Assembly: GCF_963667735.1 (NCBI RefSeq) | Contig: NZ_OY763919.1 | Span: 310,001 to 374,000 of the forward strand | Source: an uncultured Methanoregula sp. | GTDB taxonomy: Archaea > Halobacteriota > Methanomicrobia > Methanomicrobiales > Methanospirillaceae | Direction of reading: 5' to 3' | DNA: 64,000 nt | In this document: in pieces, positions 58,384-64,000 of the stretch | Layout of the letters: each line of letters starts with the position of its first letter | Numbering within the stretch: position 1 is the stretch's first letter | The notes under the pieces: generated by a model | Told to the model about the DNA's origin: nothing | The model's database searches: none | What the model saw: the letters and a program-made list of their open reading frames with translations, nothing else | Made by a program: the position numbers and the translations under genes

Positions 58384-59145
58384 ATGGACGAGGAGAATAT
58401 CCAGCAGGAAATTAACAAATATAAAAAATTCAAGAAAGTGGATGGCGCCACGTACCGGAAAGTGAACCACTTCCTGCGAAAACGCACCTATATTACTGCA
58501 CGGGAATGGGCACTTGCCCGCCTCTGCACCGATTTCCGGACTTCCGGAGGGGCAGAGATGACATTTATCGGAAAACATCTTCCCGAACTGGTTCCGTTCA
58601 TGGAAGACACGTACACCCCCCAGGCAGTCAACCAGGCCCGCAATTCCTTCAAGAAAAAAGTGAGAAAAGCGAGCGCTACTTTTTTTTACGGTGCAATGTG
58701 CGGTTTTTTCACGACCGATGAGCTCGATGACCTGCTCTTTGAGGCGAGCGAAGTTGCTCGATTTCTCCTGGAAGTCGAAGGAACAACCCTCGATATCGAT
58801 GAGGAGATCGATATTGAAGACCGTATAACAACAGTGATGAGGAGCGTAGGAGAGGCAGCAAAAACAATACTCAAGACACGGGGAGAAGAAAATGATCACC
58901 TATTACCTTCACCTTGTGCAACCATTTCTCTGCCGAATACGAACCTGTCGGGCTCACCGGGTATCGTTGATTCCGATTGCCCTCAAAATGATGGATATGA
59001 ATCCATTCAGATACCAACCTACAGTAAAAATGAAATGCGCTCAATCGAAAACAACCCCACAATTGCTCATGATAATCAAGCAAAAATAAATCCTGATAAC
59101 AATAATCCTGATGGAAAAAAAGATGATAGGATGCACCAGGTATGA
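58384..59145 (+). CDS. DUF5806-like conserved protein
   Basis: A 253-residue protein. The first 165 residues match what I recall of DUF5806 in haloarchaea and methanogens: KKVDGATYRKVNHFLRKRTY, ITAREWALARLCTDFRT and VNQARNSFKKKVRKASATFF. The acidic, helical domain is of unknown function. The C-terminal 85 residues are Asn/Asp/Pro-rich, without repeats, and probably disordered. It marks the return to host genes and its end overlaps mobB by 4 bases. Confidence 0.82.
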   Translation: MDEENIQQEINKYKKFKKVDGATYRKVNHFLRKRTYITAREWALARLCTDFRTSGGAEMTFIGKHLPELVPFMEDTYTPQAVNQARNSFKKKVRKASATFFYGAMCGFFTTDELDDLLFEASEVARFLLEVEGTTLDIDEEIDIEDRITTVMRSVGEAAKTILKTRGEENDHLLPSPCATISLPNTNLSGSPGIVDSDCPQNDGYESIQIPTYSKNEMRSIENNPTIAHDNQAKINPDNNNPDGKKDDRMHQV

Positions 59146-59558
59146 AAATCATTCAGGTTGTCGGCCGTTCAAATTCCGGTAAAACGACGTTCATCAGAAA
59201 CCTTATCCCGGAACTCAAAAAAATCGGCAGGGTTTCTGTTATAAAACATCTTGGTGATCATGACTACCATCTTGAAGAAGGAAAAGATACTACCTTTTTT
59301 TTCGAGGCCGGTGCGGATATTGCCGTAGGTATCGATGCGGTGAAATCGGTGGTGGCTGTCCGGAACAACTCGCTCGAAGATGCATTGAGATTGCTGGACG
59401 GGATGGGGATGAATTATACAGTAATTGAGGGTTTCAAACAACACCCTTTTCCCAAAATTGTGATCGGCAACCTTGAGATAGAAAAGTGTGTTCTTATCAA
59501 CCCGACCGTGAATCAGGTTGTAACAAATCTCGATCTTTTTGAAGACTATCCCATATAA
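59142..59558 (+). CDS. mobB: Molybdopterin-guanine dinucleotide biosynthesis adaptor MobB
   Basis: P-loop GTPase-like protein of 138 residues that aids MobA in attaching GMP to molybdopterin or its tungsten counterpart, as needed by formylmethanofuran and formate dehydrogenases. Walker A GRSNSGKTT is at residues 8-16, followed by the MobB motifs KHLGDHDYHLEEGKDT and VIEGFKQHPFPKIVI. It overlaps the DUF5806-like gene and lies 23 bases ahead of glmM. Confidence 0.92.
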   Translation: MKIIQVVGRSNSGKTTFIRNLIPELKKIGRVSVIKHLGDHDYHLEEGKDTTFFFEAGADIAVGIDAVKSVVAVRNNSLEDALRLLDGMGMNYTVIEGFKQHPFPKIVIGNLEIEKCVLINPTVNQVVTNLDLFEDYPI

Positions 59559-59581
59559 AAAAAATTCCGGGGAATGCGAAC

Positions 59582-60943
59582 ATGACAGCAGTAAAATTGC
59601 AAAAACAATTGTTTGGGACAAACGGTGTGAGGGGTGTAACCGGTAAAGACATTACCCCGGAACTGATGATCGCGGTTGGTCAGGCCCTTGGAACCATGAG
59701 AAAAGGGCATATCGCGGTTGGAAGGGATACCCGTACATCGGGAGAGTCCCTCATAAAATCGGTTAAAGCCGGCCTCCTTGCAATGGGGTGCGATGTAACA
59801 GACTGCGGGATCCTTCCGACACCCGCCCTCCAGTATCTTGTCCGGGAACATTTTGACGGGGGCGTGATGATAACCGCTTCCCATAATCCTCCCGAATACA
59901 ACGGGGTCAAGATCATCGAACCTGACGGAACTGAAATGGGTGATGAAGAGACAATAAAACTCGAAACATTGATCTTCAGCCGTTCATTCACTCCTGCAAA
60001 ATGGGAAGATGCGGGCTGTGAAGCCGTGGCTCCCCACCTCATCCGGGAGTATTCTCAGGCAATTGCAGAGCATTTCCCGAACCTACCAGGTAAAGAAATG
60101 ACCGTTGTTGTTGATCCCGGTTCAGGACCGGCCTGCAGTACAACCCCCCCTATTCTCATGAAACTGGGCTGCCGTGTTTTAACCATTAATGGTATCCTTG
60201 ACGGAACCTTTCCCGGGCGGCTTCCCGAACCCTCGGCCGAGGGACTTGCGCGCCTGTCAGAACTGGTTATCAGCAGCGGGGCAGCGTTTGGTGTTGCACA
60301 CGACGGGGATGCCGACCGCGCAGTCTTTATCGACGAAACGGGAAAATTTGTTGAGGAAGATCAGCAGTTTGCTCTTATTGCCCAGTTCATCTGTCGCAGG
60401 AAACCCGGGACGGTCGTAACGCCGGTCAGCACGGGGCAAGTTGTTGAGATCGTGATCGGGCAGGAGGGCGGGACGGTTGTGTATACACCTGTTGGCAGCA
60501 TCTATGTCGCCCGTACGATGCGTTCATTGCTGGAAAAGGGAGCGAATGTTATATTCGGAGGCGAAGGGAACGGAGGCCTTATTTTCCCCGATCACCAGTT
60601 CTGCAGGGATGGCGGCATGACAGCAGCTATGATGGTGTCCATACTCTCATCAACAGGTAAAACATTATCAGAGCTAATCGGGGAACTGCCCAGAAGATAT
60701 GTCCTCAAGGATAAGATCAGAACACCGAAGGGAAAAGAGATCCTTGAGAGGATGACAAAGACCTATTCCCATGAAAAGATCGATCTGACAGATGGTGTCA
60801 AGATCATCCGGCAGAATACCTGGATTCTTGTCAGAGCATCCGGAACCGAGCCGATAATTCGTATCATTGTCGATGCAGAAAATTTCGATACATGCCGTGA
60901 CTTCCATAATGAGATCAAACAAAAAATCCTGACATACAACTGA
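59582..60943 (+). CDS. glmM: Phosphoglucosamine mutase-type phosphohexomutase
   Basis: Alpha-D-phosphohexomutase of the GlmM group, 453 residues, which converts glucosamine-6-phosphate to glucosamine-1-phosphate for UDP-GlcNAc. N-terminal LFGTNGVRGVTGKDIT, phosphoserine loop ITASHNPPEYNGVK, metal loop HDGDADRAVFIDE, sugar loop GGEGNGGLIFPDH and phosphate loop VRASGTEPIIRIIV are all intact. Phosphomannomutase activity is the alternative in archaea. Confidence 0.94.
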   Translation: MTAVKLQKQLFGTNGVRGVTGKDITPELMIAVGQALGTMRKGHIAVGRDTRTSGESLIKSVKAGLLAMGCDVTDCGILPTPALQYLVREHFDGGVMITASHNPPEYNGVKIIEPDGTEMGDEETIKLETLIFSRSFTPAKWEDAGCEAVAPHLIREYSQAIAEHFPNLPGKEMTVVVDPGSGPACSTTPPILMKLGCRVLTINGILDGTFPGRLPEPSAEGLARLSELVISSGAAFGVAHDGDADRAVFIDETGKFVEEDQQFALIAQFICRRKPGTVVTPVSTGQVVEIVIGQEGGTVVYTPVGSIYVARTMRSLLEKGANVIFGGEGNGGLIFPDHQFCRDGGMTAAMMVSILSSTGKTLSELIGELPRRYVLKDKIRTPKGKEILERMTKTYSHEKIDLTDGVKIIRQNTWILVRASGTEPIIRIIVDAENFDTCRDFHNEIKQKILTYN

Positions 60944-61193
60944 ATCACGAAAGATCAATGGCGCTATATTATTCCCATATCGGTTACAGGTATTTTTAGG
61001 CATTCCGGAATTTTTTCCCCTACATATTTGCTGCAGGGCTAATTCCATCGGAATTCCGATATTTCTTTAAAATCGCTAAATATTGTCCAGTATGTTAAAA
61101 AAAAAATAAATTAGGCCTGATTCTGATCGAAATGTTTATCAATAATTTAATCTAATTCACAGTAGTTATTCAGCAGAGCCCTTTGTGAAATAT

Positions 61194-64000
61194 ATGGTTC
61201 AATCCAGCGATATTCTCGAAAAACTCCAGAGGACACTTCCAGAAGATGTCTGGATGAGCATTGAATCAGCTATTCCAGATAGTGCAGCAAACACGGGACG
61301 GAAGTCTCAGAAGAACACTCTTCGGGAAATCAATAGAATAATCATTGAAACTGCAATTAAGCGAAATAATGCAATTTTATTAAATGCGCTTCCTGAAATC
61401 TCTGATGAGGAAACGGAAAGCCTCTTCACGCAGATCATAAACCAGTACATCCTTACCAAGAATGATGCCTGGTTCAACTCGATATTCTCCCTATCGGAAA
61501 AGATGGGAAAGAAAAGCAATCAATCCCGGATTTTTGCGAGGATTGCCCGGGATCTTATCGATAATGGTGTATCCCGCTCGGATTCCCAGTTCATCCATGA
61601 GGGAATGCTCGTTTTACAGAAGATCAGTTTCAGAAAATATCGATCCGAAATAATGATCGATATCATCCCGCTTCTCATAGTGTGGGCAATTACAACCAGG
61701 GACAAACAATTTATTCATACCTCCCTGGAACTCATTGAAGAGATCGGAGATATTTCGAAACGAGCGGTCCTGCATTCAGAACTGGCAAAAGCTCTTGCAA
61801 CAATTGCCATTCTCGAAAAAGATCGTTCTTCCTTTTTTGACAGCATCAACAAAGCAACAATGATCCACCAGAAAAACCGGAGGCACGACTGCCTTGTTTT
61901 CATTATCGAGAAAGGATCCCGATCCGTTTTTGGAAAAGAGATGGCGGATGTCCCGCTCTTCATAAAAAATTTCAATGAGCTACCCCAGGAAGCTTATTTT
62001 GAAGTAATCGGTGCGCTCACTGAACAGATGCTGGATCGGATCAAAGATAAAAGCCAGATACTGGATACCCTCGAAATATTATGTAAAAACAATCCTTCCG
62101 TTACAGAAATTCTTGTACTGGATTTATTAAAAAAGGCTGAACGATCCGGGGATCCCTGGTTCCTGTCATCAGCCCTGAATCTTCAGGGACATTTACCCAG
62201 ATCGGAAACCTATCCGATCAGGGAACTGGTACGCGCTGGAATCGCAGTTGCAAAGAATACCCGGGATATGCAGATACTGGTCAATCTGATTCCCATAATT
62301 GACGGACAAGGAGATCCGGCTACCTTATCACGGATTTACCTGCAATTTTCAGAGATAATGCTTATTTTTGACGATTTCAATTCAGCGCGGGTTGTTTTTG
62401 AAAAAATCAGCCGGGAGGCAGATAACACACCCCTTTATGCAGATGTTCTTACCCACCTGTTAAAAAGAGGGATTCTGAAAGACCAGATTCCTCAATTGGA
62501 TTCCTCAATTCTGCACGTATGCAATCCCAAAATGGTAAACGCCACTCTTGCCCGTGCAATTTCTGAACTGAGTAAAGAGACGCCACTGGAAGAGATTGTT
62601 CTGCATATCCCGTCATTGATCGGGATTCTTGTTGTTCATCCGCGAAAGGATCAGATACTGCTTGAATGTATCACGGCTCTTGTTGACAGGGGTTTCCTGG
62701 ACACGGGCAATCCCGATATTCTCATTCACCTTGCAGCATCGATCCGTGATTTATCCACAAGGGAAAGGGCAATATCCCTTATTGTTATCAAGATAGCCAA
62801 GATCGGAGTCCATGCAAGGAACCGGGACATGCTCCAGAGAGCAGTTGGCCTTACCTGTGCGATCGAGGGGCAGAACACCCGATCGGCTGCATTGAGCAAT
62901 ATCATTGATGAGGCAGCAATTCTTGCAGCCCAGCAGGGAGATCTGGATCTCCTGCTCAGAATGAGAGTCTGGAGCAGCTCACTCCTTGAACCGGATCTGG
63001 CCACATTTGCCTTATCAAATATCATCGATGGGATCATCAAATATGCCATCAACAAACAATCTGCCGGAGCACTTGAGGAAGCGGCGCGGATAGCACAGGA
63101 GGTCAATGATCCTTCCCTGAAAACGCAGATACTTGAGAAAATTGCAGAAGGTTTCGTAACAATCGGATGCATTCTTCTGCAGGATCCGCTTTATCTGACA
63201 CATGAAAACCGGCTCTCATCGGTCCTCTATCCCTTTGAATGCGGGATGAATATTATCAAAACGAACAGTAAATCGCATCAGATTTCACTTAAAATCGCCT
63301 GTTTTATTGATATTATTCTATCCTACTCGCAGTCAAGCGAAAATCCCGATTACACCATCATGCTCGCGTTGTATGCGTCGGAAATCGGTAATGGATACGA
63401 GCAGGACGCCATGATGGCCAGGATAATTTCCTGCATGCGGGACAACATCCCCCACACCGGTTCAACTGACCCGTATGAAGTGATGGCCAATAATCTGTTC
63501 AGAAATGACATTGGAAAATCAAATCCCGTTGTTCTGGATCTGCTCTACCAGATTATTCTGAAAATAAGTGATCCGTTCATCCGGTTTTCAGGTATGTGTA
63601 CTCTCGCAGAGGCCATAGTGAAATATGGCAACCAGGAACGTGCCCGAGAGTTACTTGAGATAATTTATAACAGTACCGGGACCCTGTCTGCAGAATACCA
63701 GAAAGTCCTCATCCTTGCGGATCTGGCAGCAATCTATGCGGAAATCGATCCAAAAACTGCTTCGGATTACGTAAATCAGGGCATCCGGTTATTGGATGCC
63801 GTGGAGCCGGAAAAATCATCAGAAGTACGGCGACAGATCGTCCTGTCGATTGTCAGAGTGAATTCTGTTGCTCCCGACAAAACATGGAACCGGATCGCTC
63901 TTGACGTGATCCAGAAGATTGCTGATCCAATTGAATACATCAGTTCGCTTGTCTCGGTCTATACCATGTTCAGTCATGACAAAGAACAATGCGCCGAGCT
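61194..64000 (+). CDS. Large helical-repeat protein (3' partial)
   Basis: A reading frame open from ATG 61194 to the window end, at least 935 residues. The whole length is built of antiparallel helices with recurring patterns of the type ALEEAARIAQEVNDPSLK then ILEKIAEGFVTIG, as in HEAT, ARM or TPR-like solenoids. No catalytic motif, membrane segment or signal peptide is visible. Related giant helical proteins occur in Methanomicrobiales with unknown function; a scaffold role is an inference. Start is likely because in-frame upstream sequence is AT-rich and non-coding. Confidence 0.82.
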   Translation, partial: MVQSSDILEKLQRTLPEDVWMSIESAIPDSAANTGRKSQKNTLREINRIIIETAIKRNNAILLNALPEISDEETESLFTQIINQYILTKNDAWFNSIFSLSEKMGKKSNQSRIFARIARDLIDNGVSRSDSQFIHEGMLVLQKISFRKYRSEIMIDIIPLLIVWAITTRDKQFIHTSLELIEEIGDISKRAVLHSELAKALATIAILEKDRSSFFDSINKATMIHQKNRRHDCLVFIIEKGSRSVFGKEMADVPLFIKNFNELPQEAYFEVIGALTEQMLDRIKDKSQILDTLEILCKNNPSVTEILVLDLLKKAERSGDPWFLSSALNLQGHLPRSETYPIRELVRAGIAVAKNTRDMQILVNLIPIIDGQGDPATLSRIYLQFSEIMLIFDDFNSARVVFEKISREADNTPLYADVLTHLLKRGILKDQIPQLDSSILHVCNPKMVNATLARAISELSKETPLEEIVLHIPSLIGILVVHPRKDQILLECITALVDRGFLDTGNPDILIHLAASIRDLSTRERAISLIVIKIAKIGVHARNRDMLQRAVGLTCAIEGQNTRSAALSNIIDEAAILAAQQGDLDLLLRMRVWSSSLLEPDLATFALSNIIDGIIKYAINKQSAGALEEAARIAQEVNDPSLKTQILEKIAEGFVTIGCILLQDPLYLTHENRLSSVLYPFECGMNIIKTNSKSHQISLKIACFIDIILSYSQSSENPDYTIMLALYASEIGNGYEQDAMMARIISCMRDNIPHTGSTDPYEVMANNLFRNDIGKSNPVVLDLLYQIILKISDPFIRFSGMCTLAEAIVKYGNQERARELLEIIYNSTGTLSAEYQKVLILADLAAIYAEIDPKTASDYVNQGIRLLDAVEPEKSSEVRRQIVLSIVRVNSVAPDKTWNRIALDVIQKIADPIEYISSLVSVYTMFSHDKEQCAE

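Overview
The window looks like the chromosome of a methanogenic archaeon of the order Methanomicrobiales (Methanoregula-like). The evidence is archaeal ribosomal protein L10e, the archaea-only GatDE amidotransferase, DUF2070, DUF555 and DUF3344/PEGA proteins, PAS-rich sensory proteins typical of this order, TATA-type promoters, T-run termination, and a DNA gyrase pair. Genus and species are inference.

Region 1-43 kb is ordinary host chromosome. In order it holds: a MacB/LolD-type exporter (left partner cut by the window edge); a BtuF-like metal/cobalamin binding lipoprotein; a 1231-residue DUF3344/PEGA surface protein; a cobalt transporter cbiMNOQ; an iron alcohol dehydrogenase overlapping a PAS protein with a degenerate kinase domain; gyrB-gyrA; small enzymes (YjbQ, Fe-S protein, C39-like peptidase, cupin); tRNA-Gln(UUG); a potassium channel; a long minus-strand run (DUF2070, Dph6-like ligase, PfkB kinase, DUF555, nitroreductase, helical protein, RGG protein, gatE, gatD, argH); a regulator divergent from an SsuABC-like importer; L10e with a long tail; and a large hybrid histidine kinase with its response regulator.

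Region 43-58 kb is the accessory zone. An AT-rich desert leads to a XerA-like tyrosine recombinase (44578-45498, minus). Directly upstream of it is a dif-like site (45532-45559), and 8466 bp further on a second copy of the same core occurs (53998-54025). The 21-bp direct repeat (45533-45553 and 53999-54019) brackets a compact, almost entirely plus-strand set of about 18 small genes. These include a ribbon-helix-helix regulator behind a large inverted repeat with a GA tract, several one-helix membrane proteins, an FtsK/HerA-type packaging-like ATPase, two small beta-rich proteins that could be capsid proteins, a Ser/Gly-rich membrane protein, a fibre-like protein with 75-bp tandem repeats, and a lipoprotein. 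No recombinase and no replication protein is visible inside. The simplest reading is a minimal, membrane-containing archaeal provirus integrated at the host dif site using host XerA. To the right, 54-58.3 kb is AT-rich and decayed: a serine recombinase, an excisionase-like HTH protein and two degenerate copies of one DDE transposase, as expected of a replication-terminus neighbourhood.

Region 58.4-64 kb returns to host genes: a DUF5806-like protein, MobB, phosphoglucosamine mutase (GlmM), and a very long helical-repeat protein that runs off the right edge. All homology statements are from recognition of motifs; no database search was run.
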